DNA of 64,000 bases. Origin: Taenia hydatigena. Taxonomy: Eukaryota; Platyhelminthes; Cestoda; Cyclophyllidea; Taeniidae. Positions 12,240-25,925 of this stretch are shown piece after piece. A program made the translations under genes and the position numbers. Position 1 is the first letter of the stretch; each line of letters starts with the position of its first letter. The DNA lies in NCBI GenBank assembly GCA_036345935.2, contig JADWOT020000005.1, positions 744,001 to 808,000 of the forward strand. Direction: 5' to 3'. The notes under the pieces were generated by a model. That model ran no database searches and was not told the DNA's origin. It saw nothing but the letters and a program-made list of their open reading frames with translations.

Positions 12240-15010
12240 AAGTGGACTAGCCATAACAGGAGTAAGTTTTGCTGGATGAGATGCGGTGGTGACAGCCACC
12301 GCCAGTATGGTTGCAGCGAAGTTATACAGACCTCAGACTAGAAGATCTTGCTGTCGAAGTTGTGACTACACTCAGCGCATGTTGTCTTTCTCTTCTACTC
12401 ATGGTAATTTGAAAGCTCTTAACCTCTCCGCATGCAGTGACTATCCAGAGAAGGCTGAAGAAGAGCTTGAGACAGCGTTATGGGATATCTGAGAAATCCA
12501 TATCAGGACAATATAACTTAAAGCTGTAAGGATATAATTGTACTTAAGTAACCTCATTTGTATTCATATGCGAAATACTTGCCTCTGATCGGATCAAATG
12601 ATTTGCGCATTTAAAAAGGACTGCACAAATCAGCAGTTCTATGTAAAAAGCATTCACTCAGAAGCAATCCAGCTTTACTGTTGTTGCGATATGGATCTGA
12701 GGAAAATATCATCATTTTCGTTGACATCAGGAATCTATCGATAGAACGAGAAGAAGAAGTTGTTGTCACAATATTTATAAACCATTTGACAATTCCTTTA
12801 TGACAAAAACATTCAGTTTAATAATGGGTTGAGGGTCTTTGAGCAGTGACTTCATGTGGTACTACCATAAATGGAAACGCAGAGAATACCCGAAAAATGC
12901 ATGATCTTTAACTTCAGTTAAGTCAAACTTAACTGAATGAACAAATCCGCGCTTCTACGACAATAGCGGTACTTACATTTTCGCACGTTCATTGTCATCA
13001 TAAGCATCTATATTCAATCGCAGAGTTAGACCAACGTCGATGTTTGCATTAAAGTGATGTAAATGGGTAATTTTTAAGGAGAACTCAGCAATAGTGGCTT
13101 GCACGCTACACTGACTTTAATCATGTCGCTGACTGGGTTGCATTCAATTCTTGAGTGAAAAAATTAACTGTCCTTTTGGCCATCCACAATATATCCAATC
13201 TGCTAGACTGTACTAAGGAGAGGCCTTAATGTGGTGTCCCGAGGCTTCCTCGAAAGCAAAAGAAGGCAGAATGCTAAAGTAGAATATATATATTCATCGG
13301 ACAGAAGGAAAAAGGCTGCTGGCATGGCCCGGAGGCCAGCCCACGCAGCTAGGGCAATACGGCCACCTCTGTGACCTTGACAGAAACCGGCAGTTCTAAC
13401 AAACAAAGTACTGCATTAAATTCGTATCTAGACCGCCAAACTCCAATAGGGATGCAATTAATCTGCGAAATCGGGACTTGATGCGGTTCGCAGAAAAAAA
13501 GACTTATATCTACTGATTAGATTCGATGCTACCATACCATACGATGAAAATTAGAATCTCTTCCAAATTCCGTTTAGTTCAAGTATGCTGAGTGCACAAA
13601 AGTTCCCCACATTTCAGCAAAGGTAACTTTGCTACATATGAAATGAAAACCATAAAATATAATGTCAGATTTGAATTACCCTGATTGGTGATCAGAAAGA
13701 AATGTAGCACAATTTAATCCGTGAAAATAGGCACGCATGGAGCAAGTATGTAGATTAGTGCAAATTCTGGTGCATATCAAGATAGGTAAGCAGCCTTTGC
13801 CCGCTAGAGCGCTGCCAGACCCATTAAAACACATTATCGCATGTTTTGTTGACGATTTTGCAAAGGACATTATCTCAGACTGCCTTGGAGTCCTTATTAG
13901 CAACTTGAATGCAACGATTTTTTATACTGCTAATGTGAGGTTTTCTTGCCGTAACCATGCTTTTTCTAGTCCCGCCATCGCCACTAAAGAATCTCTCTTC
14001 TGATGAATTGGAAAAGATTGACCCTCTAAATAGACATCGTGAAGCACAGTCAGTTCGCAATGGAATTCCGATGCAATTAAATTGGTTAAAAAATAAAGAC
14101 ATGGGAAGTGACATACGAACCCTTATTTTCGAGGTATTGGTCAAAAACTACCTTCTCGTTTGACGCACTTTGTCCCAGAAACAGCAAGAAAGCTATCTCA
14201 TAATTATAAATTGCACTAACTTTTCTTTCAACGTCTCGCTGTATGCAGAAAATAATAGGCGTGGGGCTTACGTCTCACTGTTTTAATACGAATTGAGGGT
14301 TAAGCGGTGTAAACAACACCGAACGTTCAGTAGACTCGTGTTCTCTAGGCAATTCATCGCCTTCAATCAGTATTTGCCCCCGATATTCTTACTTAACTCT
14401 CTGAGGCAAGATTCAATTCCCAAATTTTGCTAAGTATTTATTGAGCGGAAGTGGTGTGCACAAATTAGCGGGCTTTTGAGGAGGAACCTCTGACATCTTT
14501 TGCACTGATTTCAAGTCACGATTACATGCGTAATCACTACTGATTGCACTTCAGTAACCCTTGGTTATATTTTGGCTTAGCAGAGAGACACTAAAAACTT
14601 GCGCTTCATCCTTGTATGCAGCGTACCCTGTTTGTTTAATCATCATTGCCTAAATTACTTGCCCACAACACATTCTTTTACCAAAGAAGGAACTCAACGT
14701 CTTGTCAAGTTAGCTATTTGTCCATTTGTACTCCTGCAGATCCGCTACCTCGATTGCCAACTCGTGAAGTCCCCTTCATTATTCCGAATGTGTTGCGACC
14801 AGAAATTACAATGCACAATGATAGCCTAAAATTCGTGCTTCTTTTGTTAGGGTTTAACTGCATTTATTCATCTCGATTTCGCAAATACGGGTTATTTTGC
14901 CTATTGACATTGCTGCCTGTTTACAATTGTGTATGTAATCATACTAACAGAAAATCAAGGTTTGTAAAAGAGGCCTACATGCGCTACCGCTTAATTCGCA
15001 TGACTTAATG
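12240..15010 (+). other. Left-arm interval with several short open stretches
   Basis: Open stretches with plausible splice-like borders occur at 12286-12492, 13737-14003, 13957-14163 and 14646-15008. Examples are an acidic end (EKAEEELETALWDI then stop) after CCGCATGCAG, and a DELEKIDPLNRHREAQ-containing segment after CTTTTTCTAG. I could not join them into a phase-consistent gene, and opposing frames are also open at 13676-13903 and 13875-14144. I therefore record the interval without calling a CDS. Confidence 0.2.
12913..12937. other. Perfect 11-bp-arm hairpin
   Basis: TTCAGTTAAGT, loop CAA, ACTTAACTGAA: a perfect inverted repeat with a 3-base loop, also present at 57279-57303. It is not next to any supported gene, so no terminator or binding-site role is assigned. 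Confidence 0.5.
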
Positions 15011-16072
15011 CGGAATACGGATGTAATTAATCCCTCGAGCTAAGTTAAGATGGCGAACTTTACTGCGATTGGCTCATTTTGTCAACTGCGCGGAACAAAG
15101 CTTCTACTCAACCAGCCAGTCATGTGCCACATTAACCAAGCCTCAGCATTGCTTTGGTAAAAACGTCTTAACAGAGATTGAATGGAAATGGTTAGTAATT
15201 AGTTTGAATGGCATCTGACATTTTCAGTAGTAGTATGCATTGCCAGAATCAATAAAAATGGGGGAATCAAAAGCGTAAGATTTGATTATGATAGGCAAGT
15301 CATGCCGGATTCCTGCTACCGAGCCAATGTAATTTGCTTTAAAACGTGTGCCCACTTTTATTCTTTAGATTTACATCCTACGTAAATCCTTTTAGGTAAA
15401 TTGGCATTGACATGCTATGCAGAGAATTGATGAGCAGCATTTGCAAAAAAATTTAAGAGTGCATGTTTGGAACTTAAAGGGCAGACCGAAGAAAACACAG
15501 TGCTATTCAAAACCAACAAGAGATGAAAAATGCCAATAATGGAACACACCGCATAATTGCCTTTAATTTTAGGCAAAGGACAATAAAATTAAAAAAAATA
15601 CATGAAGAATTGCAAGTAAAATAATATTTTAAACCCTTTTGCCACTTTCAAAGTACAGTCAATGATTAACTATTGATTTTGCTCGCCATGCAGACCATAT
15701 TTGTCTTAGCGATTCTAAATGCCGCAAAAATAATTTCGAATGTTAGAAAACCAAAGTTAATGACCAAACTAAACTTGCATTGAACGCAAATACATGCAGA
15801 TGAAGTAACATTTCACCCCTCCTCAATTTACAATTTCGGCACACCTCGTGTAAATTAATTGCTAAAACTCATGATTCTCACAGTAGGTAGCAATTGTAAA
15901 TGTTAGTAGCTTGTGTATGCATTCACATTTGCATTTGTGCACGTAGTAAATTTAGTTTGACAGATTGATCGCTCTAGTAGATAGTTACACTTTCATCCTT
16001 GAGCCATACGATCTACACATGAGTTCCTTCTTTTGACAGCCATGCCAGTGGAACAGTGCAACTCCTCACAGC

Positions 16073-17029
16073 ACAGAAACAAAATTTTCCTCTCGCGACA
16101 CTGCCAAGGTATATATAGCAAAAAATGCTGAAATATGGCCGTAAACAGAAGCGTTAGTGTTGACTAGCTAAAGGAACAGCCACGTCAGCATTCATGCATA
16201 GGGAAAAAAGGAGAAAATGCACTCAGGACTAGCACTCAAATTTGATTTTCTGTCAGAAACGACTGAACTAAAATTGTATGGATCATACGTCAACCTTAGT
16301 TGGATAGATGTCAGACCTTCCGAGCTGTTATATGGCACTCAAGCAAATGAGTGAAGCTACATATGCATCAATGAATGCAAATACACAAAAGCCATTAACT
16401 GCAGTAAAAGAACGCCAATGGCACGGATGCATCACTAGGCGCGTAAGTTTAGGTAAGCTGCATGATGGGCAACAATTACCATGTCTTTAACTCACAATGA
16501 TATTGTAAGTCGGCTCTTTCTATTATGCACTCCTGGAAGCACTATAACGTCTATTAGATCACTTCAGACCTCATGCAGCTACGACGACATGCTCTGCACC
16601 ATCACCTGGATTACCTTAAGTCCAGTCTGCAGTCAGGCGCACAGTTTATTTATCCGTGTGGCGGGGTTATTCATTCCCTAGAAGGATTTTATATTCATTA
16701 TTATTTTCTCCTTCAATTGACCATGTCAATATGTGCCAATTCAAATTAAAACCACGCACATCATTCAATTGCCTCTGGATGCTGATTGCTAGCTCGAGTT
16801 CAGCCAATGCCAGTGTCTGCATTTGAGACCTCTTCAATTGCCTTGGAATCACTAAGGATGCATCTTCTCTAAGATTACTTCCAAACTTTATATCAACGAC
16901 CCAACAAGACAGCAGCATTGCCCTTCACGTAAATGATGCTGATAACCCAGAAATGCACCCGAACCTGTACCATTAATATTCCACATGGTGGCACTTAAAT
17001 CATCTGCCTATTTCTATCCTTCAAGCATC
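16073..17029. other. Intergenic DNA just inside the inverted repeat
   Basis: Single-copy in this window. It holds an 83-codon minus-strand frame (16667-16918) starting at an ATG. The translation is mixed in composition and includes ELELAISIQRQLNDV. It has no match I can name and no convincing promoter. Confidence 0.3.
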
Positions 17030-17375
17030 CAAAATTCAACTCCAAAGCCATAAGCTTGTCACAACTTCCATTGTTTCACGACTACCCACAACAATGCAAA
17101 CAGCTAACAGCACATTTGCAATAGCAGCAAAACAACTTAAGCGCCATCACTTAATGCATCTATTAAGACGTAAGTACCTGACTTCTAGGATTTGGAAAGA
17201 GGCCTTTACTATCATTAAGCTAAACACGGCCCATGCTCCAAGAAACCTGATAAATATTTGATGAGCGTTCAGTTTTCTAGCAATTAATAAGCATTTTCAT
17301 TGAACATTTAATTCAAAACCTTGGATGGCAGTTATCACATGCTACTACTTTACTTTAGTGCCGCTGTTAACAGGT
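17030..17375 (+). repeat. Diverged direct repeat, partner 21215-21546
   Basis: Shares ordered blocks with 21215-21546: CATTGTTTCACGACT, ATTAAGACGTAAGTACCTGACTTCTAGGAT, AAACACGGCC-ATG, GTTAATAAGCATT and TTTAGTGC-CTGTTA-CAGG. Old duplication with many substitutions and indels. No coding capacity. Confidence 0.75.
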
Positions 17376-18128
17376 TATCTATTTAAACTCTGTCTATAAT
17401 AAGTGAGGGATAAAATTGAGTTTGTGACGTTAGTGATTTGCAGAATGTGTTCTTCATGGCAACTAATCACACAAAAATTTTGCTAAGGATCTCATCGTAT
17501 CATGCACGATGGCTTCAACAATTGGGTATCGCAAAAATTTGATGCTTTCCTACAAGCATGCTATGATTCAACCGCACAGCAATAACTACTCGTGTGGCTT
17601 GATTGTGTGTTTCGATGCAAAAAGAATGAGTAGACCGGGAAGCATTGAGACGCATGTGTCTCGAAAAACTTACGTACTGATAGAAAGCTTACCTACCTGA
17701 GCAGTATGCAGGCCGAATAACGTGAATGACATTCAAGCGGCTATTTCGAATGTTCTCAGATAATGTCACTGATGGCATGCCCTTGATCACACGGTTTTAT
17801 CGAACGAAAAGTATGGAGTAGGTTGACAGTTTCTTGCTGTAAGCATATTAGAGTTCACTTCAAAAAATTTTTTGTTTTGCGAGACACAATGTTCCAATCC
17901 AGTCCCGATTTGTCCCATCTTATGTCGCTTTATCGTTTCACCTTTGAGTGCACACAACAAGGTCCGATCACCACACACGTACGCATGTCTCGGACGTGGC
18001 TACTCCGGCTCATCTACGGGTAGGTCGATTTCATTTACCCTGCGCAATCTTCCTCAGGGTGTGCCAATGACCTAGTTTTTGCAGCCCATTTAGGGCATCA
18101 ACCCATCAACATAGGGGTTGATTCCCAT

Positions 18129-18747
18129 AAATGCTAGAATTTGATGAAATGAACATTTTTTGCCATGCGCTATGTAATTCGGACGAACCCTGACAGAGTA
18201 AGGGATTCCGTACAGGGTTGTGATCCACTATCTCAGCTGTCAGTGCATTGCGATTGGCTTCTCATTTATAGCCTTGGTCCCCAGGCCTTCGGATCGAGTG
18301 CAATAATCACATAAGCAAAGAAAAAGTGATCGAGGCTGCGCTCATTCAGAATACGCTTCATCCTCAGTTGCAGATGATGCTCATTCCACTAGCCCATTCG
18401 TGATCACTGATCGCTTCGCACTCAATAGGCGCATTTAGGCAAGCATTGCGGCAATGCTGCTACTTTCAAAACCTATTCAGCCCTCAGATGAACAATAAAG
18501 TGTAGCCATCAATTACAGAATGCTTGCAAGGCCACGAACTAATCAAACGTTAGCGAATTCGTGCAAAACACAAACAGGATTAATTCGTTACACCATTCAT
18601 CTATGTCTAATGTCAACAAACGAGCATCAAGTTTGTGACTGCTGCCTTAAATCAATGTAAAATAAACGCATGTGGGTGCCCTGAGCAGAATCTGTCAATG
18701 TGAATGCGAGATGTAAACAAATTAGCAGTGTACGAAATTCGTGAATA
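18129..18747 (+). repeat. 619-bp dispersed repeat, second locus
   Basis: Diverged homologue of 11298-11916, opposite in orientation to the left-arm copy and parallel to 58300-58918. Both ends are sharply defined, because similarity stops within a few bases of AAATGCTAGAATT and of GTGAATA. That behaviour suggests a discrete element or insertion unit and not a broad segmental duplication. Confidence 0.85.
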
Positions 18748-21214
18748 GGGTTTTGAAGTCTAATCCGTTAGGCGTTTTTCAAGGATTCGGAGCTGCGGCT
18801 TGTATGCCACAGAAAATAAATAAGATCTTATTCATTTGCGCATAAAAGGCGCATTTTGAACTTTTGAACTTGGCTAGGTGTCCAGTAATTGCTTACAGTC
18901 GCACTGCAAGGCATGTAAGGAACGGGTGCAGCCAGAGACGGCAGGTGATCGATTTTGAGTGATTGCGTGTGGCTAGTCTATCCTACATTGATGTATCCCT
19001 AATAATTCGCCTGCCTGGTATGCATGTTGAAATAATTGGAAATTATTCCTTTCGGAGAAGCGCATAGCTCAAACTCACTATCGCAGTAGCAATTTCCAAG
19101 TCGCACGCAACGCATACATTATACTGAACCTGACTACAAAGATTTTGGATGATACCCAAGGCTTCTAAGCCATGTTTGCTCGGAAATCACGGAATAACTC
19201 TGCATCTACTTGTCTTCATTCGCATGCGTTCGCACCTTATTTGTGCAGACAAGTGAATGAATGCACAATGCTTATTCGTGTGTGAAGGTATGTATGAGAT
19301 CAAGTGCGTGTACTTGCATTCTGACACACATCATGTAGTCTGAGAAATATGTAGCAACGAAAGTTGTAGAATTTCATGATACAGCTATTGGTGCTGCTGT
19401 GGTCGGATAACAGTCGGCATAAGCTGCAAAGTATTTACAACAGACAAATGGCTGTCGACAGTCAAGCGTCGCATAGTACTCAAGCTATCACGTCAAATTT
19501 TTTAATGTCCCTGGTAGAGAAAAATTATGGGCTACTGGTGCCACGCATAGCAAAACGATTTTTATTACTGCTATGCACAGGAACTCCCTGTAAAACGATG
19601 CAAATGGTTGTTCCACCTGATCGCTTTTTTGGAAATGTAAACATGGAAATGGCGTTTATTCAATTACGCCTCTAAGTGTACCTTACCAACTGCTTATCAA
19701 ACACTCGATTTGCCTTGCTTTACTTTGATTACTTTGATTGATATTAGAGCCCTTTCCATTCTACTCCACCATACACCTACCAGTAATAGAGGAGAAATCG
19801 ATCATCTCTCTAAAGGGTACGAAGGGTTGGTTCAACAAAGGCATTCTGGATTTGCCCACAAATGGGCTGACCACGCAAGAGTATTTCTACTGCAACACAA
19901 ATTGCCACATTACTTGAGTAGTTTTTTATTTTAAAAGCCTTATCCGCTTAGGTGCCAAGGCGATTCTCATTAGCAGCAGTCCTCCCGAAATACCCCTCAC
20001 AATTTACTATCCGCTAGGACTAAAGCGCAACGTCGCAGAGTTGCGTGCGGTAAATGTCAAACCTGTGAAATTTAGAGCTCAAATTTTTACGTGTCTTGGG
20101 GTGATCAATCCTGCACCTCCATTGCACTGTTTAAACTCGTTTTCGCTTAATACGTCAATCGTGTAAATTTTAGATGCAGTTTGTTGGCCTGTGTGTAGCT
20201 AACGTTCTTTTTAAGGTTTTGGATAGGTTCCTTATCTTTCCTAAGACTCCGATAAGAACTTGCCATTTTCCTCATCAAATTTTTTTGCTTAGATTAACAA
20301 GGTTTAGACGGTCTGTCATATAATTCTCTTTTACTCACCTTTTCATTCGCTTATTGTATGGTCAGGTTTCTTGAGAATCTCTAAGCGCATATTTGCACTA
20401 AGTCGAGTGATTCATCCAAACGTCACCAAATGAATTCAACGTGTGTTTACAGCTCACCAGTATTCCATTGGTCCACGTCAAACAGAATGGAGGAATGCTT
20501 TAACTACACCATCCTTAGATTGCCAATAGTAATATGGCTAATTGTGCGAATTGGTAGGAACTAACCTCCGTAAGTCTCCGGAGTCTGGTTTAGAGAGTCC
20601 TACACGCCAAGTCAGTTCATGCTCTACCTTATAAGTCATTAGTAGAGGAACTAGGCAGTTTACCTTTGTTTTAAGCCTATGTCTAATAAAGCTGCAGTGT
20701 CAACACCGAGAGTCTATCGATAGTCAAAATCTAGTCAAATAGCGATCTCAAGCGCACACATTTACTACCCGCCAACAATTTGCCGGCATAGTCATCCGCT
20801 GCATGCGCAAGGCAATGTCAACATCTTGCTGCAGCCCCTCAACCTACTTTTCACCAGCGGCTAGCAGGCGGCCAAGATCAATTACTGGGCAGTAGTACGG
20901 GTACACATAGGTTAATCGACCGCTTTCACAATCCAGTTATTGCTGCGAAAGTAGCGATCCCACTAAAAGCTATTTCACGCCCCAGTCACCACCGCTTACA
21001 CCTAGAGCCTCTGCCATCGCCTCAAAACCACGAAGGCTACAACTTCTCATTGATCACATTATCCCTAAAATAAAACACGCACAGGACATCAACACCGTCT
21101 TCCAGGCATATAATGCTAATGAACTAGAAGTACACTTAAATCGACATCGGCAATCTTCTACATAGTGATATTCTGAAGACAACGGTCTTACCTAAAAAAC
21201 ACCTTTGCTCTAGC
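18748..21214. other. Intergenic DNA with one GC-richer open block
   Basis: Mostly featureless. Bases 20770-21170 are GC-richer and stay open in two plus frames, about 20912-21065 and 21003-21164. The second gives a segment containing LQLLIDHIIPKIKHAQDINT before a TAG. Neither has a start codon or matching splice phases. A decayed exon or processed pseudogene of an unknown gene is possible. Confidence 0.25.
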
Positions 21215-21546
21215 CTCAAAATGCAACTTCAAAGCTACAATTTTAATCACCACTCCTGAACAAGACCCTTGCGTGCCACAAATTCCATCGTTTCACGACT
21301 TCAAGTAACGATTCAAACAATTAACTGCACATTAGTTTTAACAACAAGGCAACTTTTAAGACGTAAGCACCTTACTTCTAGGATATAGCGAGGGGTCTCT
21401 CATACCGTATACCGAAACACGGCCTATGACCCAAAATACTTGACAGCTGCTTGTTATGCGTTCAATATTCCAGCTGTTAATAAGCATTAATGCTGAACAT
21501 TCATTTCACGTGTTACTGTTTCTTTTTAGTGCAACTGTTAGCAGGA
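21215..21546 (+). repeat. Diverged direct repeat, partner 17030-17375
   Basis: Second copy of the 17030-17375 repeat, about 4.18 kb downstream in the same orientation. It is followed 60 bp later by another dispersed repeat (21609-21851), so this stretch is a mosaic of old repeats. Confidence 0.75.
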
Positions 21547-21608
21547 TCACGAATGTAAGCGTGGCCTATAAATATGAGTGCGTGATTTAATGGTTTAAAA
21601 TGGATTTT

Positions 21609-21851
21609 ATTTGCATCTCTCACAAATTTTTACTTCCTTTTATTACAGCAGCTGCCAATTCTTGATTTCTAAAGCCGACACACTAGGATTCTCTCATGGG
21701 TAGCCATTCACAAACATGCTAGTTACAAAATTTTGTGCAAGATTTTTGGGTGGTCAAGTGCACAAAGCCTGAAAATGTACAGTTTGCTTTGCCTCTTTTA
21801 GCGACACCTTGCACCCTATCATCTCGACTAATTCTTAGTCTTATTTCTATT
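21609..21851 (-). repeat. Dispersed repeat, inverted partner of 4238-4457
   Basis: Reverse-complement homologue of 4238-4457, with the same block order and slightly longer. See that entry for the shared blocks. Confidence 0.75.
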
Positions 21852-23269
21852 TATACTTTGTTTTTCGATTAGCATGCTATTTTACAACTGATTCCTATCG
21901 ACACACCCATTTTCGTGGGTAGCATTCATGTCCCATTACTTAGTCTGTTAAGCATTCTGTCCAATCACCACAGCGAAAAAGTGTGAGAAGTGTCTTGTGG
22001 ACGAGCGAATGGGCTAAATTGCATGCACAGGCAGCAGTGCCGATTCTTTACGTATGCAGTGACCGCTAAATACAGGCGAATTATGAATGCTGAAAGGAAA
22101 CCATGTCCATATTTGCGCAGAATATTATTGATTTTCGTGTCGATTTCCACAGGATATAATGACTTGCGTGCGTAGCCTCAGTTCAACCACAAGCATTGCA
22201 AGGGCTTCAGTATGCCGTCTTTGCCCAAAAAAAATGTCTAAACTTTCACAATCTTATCTTTATTTCTTGCGCAGCAGTCATTCCAGTGTATTATAGATCG
22301 TCGTAATTTCACCTCGACTTCTCAATGATTTGGTAGAAATCCAACTGTACGAGCAATACTACTGGTATGAAAATGAAGTATTAAAGACAAAAAAAGTGTT
22401 CCATGTTGAGCGCATGACTACTGGCGGCGCTCATAGCTGGTTAGAAGGGAAATACTTAATCGCCCAGAGAATAAGAGCCACTCATAACGTGAGCATACGT
22501 TTTCCGGAACGGATCCGTAGACCTGAAATACACCACAAACAGCACAGCACCGAAGACAGCTCCACAATTCGAAGGGTTGCTTACGCACGCGACCGATGAG
22601 ATTTTGCTGCAGCACATTTCGTGGTTAGAACCGCCTTTGACCAATGGTAGGAAAGATTTGCCTAGCGCATTTCATCTCATATGAATCAGATCGTGGTAGT
22701 GTAGTTACGAAAGGTCAGAGTCTCACCGCGGATGTTTGATCACTGCCCAAAAATCATATCAAGCCCATTCAACCAATGTAACAAACGTCAGTGATCTCAC
22801 GGCGTGGTAACCCATGAGTATTGCCATACCATAGGGTTATGCTACATCGCACCGGGTTAGCTCGCGCATTGGTGAAGGCTGTAGTGCATGTTGTGACACT
22901 GGCACATTTTATTGCATTCTACCTGTCTACGATCCTCTTCATTTCAACCCCTGCTTCAATCCATCTACCTCCTTCTCTATGCGTTTGTGCCATCATGCAC
23001 AATGAAATGCCTTTGCGTCTCATCCCCTTCGCTCCCCTTTATTGTGCATAATATGTTTTGCATGTTACTACATTTAATTGAGTACAGCAAGTTGAAGTGA
23101 CAGTGTTAATGTTGGTGGCGGCAGATCTGGTGGTCGTGGTGATGTCGCTGTCACCGGCCGCCGTTTCACGATTCTGCTGATATTTGCGTTCGCTGGAATG
23201 CTGGTGCCAACGCTACAGTGGGAAATGCACAAATAGGTGTATTTTTGTTGCGCTTAGCACTGGCTTTCG

Positions 23270-23590
23270 GAGAATGGGGATGGAGAAAGTGCGGATGACG
23301 TGATTGGGCGAGAATGAGAGAATGAGAAATAGAGGAAAGTGCTGTATGTGCGCGTGTGTGCTGGCACAAACATATGAGAAAAGCAGGAGGGGTGGATTCG
23401 TAAATGGGCAATCGGATGAATGAGGGAGGGGACCAGTAAGTAAGGAGTGATGGAAGGATAGGGGCATGTGAGGAGGGATGACGGAGTGAAGGAAGGAAAG
23501 GAGAGAAGTCAAAATGAGCGAAAGTTGGTGGGAATTAGGGACCAGACTGTGGACAACGAGAGGAGTGATGAACTGTGCTGTTGACATGGA
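23270..23590 (+). repeat. Purine-rich strand-asymmetric tract
   Basis: Plus strand dominated by GGA/GAA/GTG blocks, such as GGAAGGAAAGGAGAGAAG near 23490, with a short GTGTGCGCGTGTGTGC-like stretch near 23350. It resembles the complement of 10561-10825 and shares AGCAGG-GGGGTGGATTCG with 32215-32230. The minus frames are open only because of the composition. Confidence 0.5.
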
Positions 23591-25689
23591 AAGGCGAGAG
23601 ATGAAAAGTTGGAATTTCGCAGAGCTTAAATACCACTATTCATACATTGTGTTAGCCCCATATATTGACTTCTTATGTTTGGTCATTGATTTAATGAACG
23701 TACTGTTTGAGATTCAACAACGGAGAAGTGTGTCTCTCGTTCTGCAGTTTGCACTTCAATAATCCACCATCTGCATGTAAATGGGTAGCTAAACTGCATC
23801 GGTGGCAGGATTCTCTGCTTAACTGTGAATTAATCCAACACTTTTGACCCACTTGAATGGATGTTTTCTGCTCCACAGTTCTGCTCGACTTACACAAACC
23901 TGATAAAATGCGATTTGGCTTGCAGTCGTGACTGTAACTAAAGCGATAAGTGACAACAGAGACGAAATTTAATTGTTCTAATCACCATCGGGATAAAATT
24001 AGGACATACAGTCGCTGTTATATCTGAACGGTCCTAACAACTGCGCTCAAGATAAAACGTGAAAAATTCGCAAAGGCTTTAAGGGCTTTACACGTCTCTT
24101 GGCCCTTACCTGGTGCCTGATCGAAATGGTCCTGGCGTATTACAGGCCGTCGAAAGGCCAATCACCCTACTTCGAACACTGTTGCTTTTTTCAACGCATC
24201 AGCTTATTTGAATGCCACAAAGAGGTATAGAGAGGTAGAACTAGTTCTGCCTACTTGCACATGGCAAATGCATAACATGTTTCGAGCAACGGTAGGAATG
24301 GCAACCGGCAAGTCAGTCGGCGTTTCTTTAAGGGGATCCATAATCATTCTTGCATCCAAAATTACCTCAAAAATGTGCTTTTAGAGTAGTCATGTTCTTG
24401 CAGTACCACTTTTATCATCAACTAGCCATCAGATATGAATGAGGGATGGAGTCGTGAACTCAGGTGATTGTGGGACCCAACAAGTCACCGTTTACGCGAG
24501 TGTCACTCCAAACAACTCGTTGCAAAACAGGCGCATATAGAGGGTGTGAGTAACGCCTGGCGTTTTTCGGCATTTGTTGAATTTGACAATTTCGCGAAGT
24601 GTATGGTATGCGCATCGACAAAGTCGTCCCAGCATCTTTGTGCGAAACTAAGCCTTCAGTGTGGCGTCAAATTAAATTGGTCCATGCCTAACAACATAAT
24701 TTTCATGATGGGGCCGAAGCAGCTATGCAAGGACTACTTGCAAACAGATTTGTGAATTTGCGATTTGTTTAGCTCTGGTGAGTGTGACTGGGCATCATCT
24801 TCAGATAAAACCCTGTATTTTGCATTACTTGAGAAAGCTGGTTTGTCTCAACACTATTTGGATAAGCACGCCAAAGCAGCACTTAGATTGACGGTGCTGC
24901 ATTTGCTTGCTCCCTTTCGTCCCGTCTTTCGATACAGGTAACTGAATCGCATGCTCTAGGTCTCTTGATACCTTCAAGGCGACTCCCGCAAGTGTGTATA
25001 CCCTAAGTAGATGCATTCGCTAAATCATAATGCGTGTTGACTTATCTCGTCTTAGCTACACTTGCGGATACTTTCTAACTCGGCTGCGTTCCAAAATGCA
25101 GAAACCTGAGGAATGAGTAGCAGAGGACAATAAGCAGTGAAAGAAATTGTGAGCAGGGCAAGACGAATTAAAGTCAGTTTGCGTCAAGTAAGCTAGATTG
25201 TGTCTGCAAGGCTCTAATTTACTAGATGAAGTAGCGTGATCGCTTTCGTCAAAGGAAACCTTTTAAAGTGGTGCGTTTGAGGCCCTCTTACAAAACGCAT
25301 ACATGACACCAGGAATTCCCCAGTGCCGTTATCGAATGACATGCCGACTGGTCTTTGTGACAAGGTACTTATCATTCTTTGAGTCAGTGCAGTAAAGCTG
25401 TGTTCATATTTTGTGCAGCTGCCCCTTATACGGATTCTCAGACAATAGTTCCATCACAGCCTTTCGCGTGGGCAGCATAAGCTCCTTTGTAAGAACAGCC
25501 AGGCGATCCCACACAGGATAGAATTTGTTAGCACTTTTGCTGCCTAACTTTCGTTTTCTCCGATTTCGTATCATGGACATAGCAAACTGTGTGATGCTAT
25601 GAATCACTAGGGGGCAAATATTTAGCAGCCTCTGCAGCCCAAAGGTCAGCGTGCTAAACTTTAGAACCACCGTTTTCCTTTTCCCTCGC

Positions 25690-25925
25690 AGCCATCTGCC
25701 CTAGCATCGTGCTCTCACCACAACAAAACTGACAGTGCGGATGCATGGATGAGTGGGTCGCAGGGACTCATGGGTGGTTGAGGGATGAGACTTGGCAAAG
25801 CAGAGAATATCAGAAGTTAGTTCAGCCATTTGGAAATTCAGCTTATGAATATTCCTGTTTTCAGAAGACGGTGTTGTGTATTTGATGCTATTTTGCTTTT
25901 TGTAGAAATTAATTGCATGAGAAAG
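25690..25925 (+). repeat. Dispersed repeat, partner of 10998-11150
   Basis: Same-orientation homologue of 10998-11150, carrying an extra stretch of about 90 bp in its middle. No terminal repeats were identified and there is no coding capacity. Confidence 0.5.

Larger units (their letters stand above)
6216..16072 (+). repeat. Left arm of a >9.85 kb near-perfect inverted repeat
   Basis: The reverse complement of 54142-64000 reproduces this segment. Paired coordinates sum to 70216 for positions below about 13493 and to 70214 above 13501. The only indel I found is therefore a homopolymer: 7 A at 13494-13500 against 9 T at 56714-56722. The only substitution I noticed is A at 13659 against C at 56555 (G on the matching strand). 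All long open frames in the arm recur with identical translations. The inner edge (16072) is set by the first base after the N gap. The outer edge is cut by the window end, so the true repeat is longer. Such high identity means either a very recent duplication or two alleles of one locus. Confidence 0.97.
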
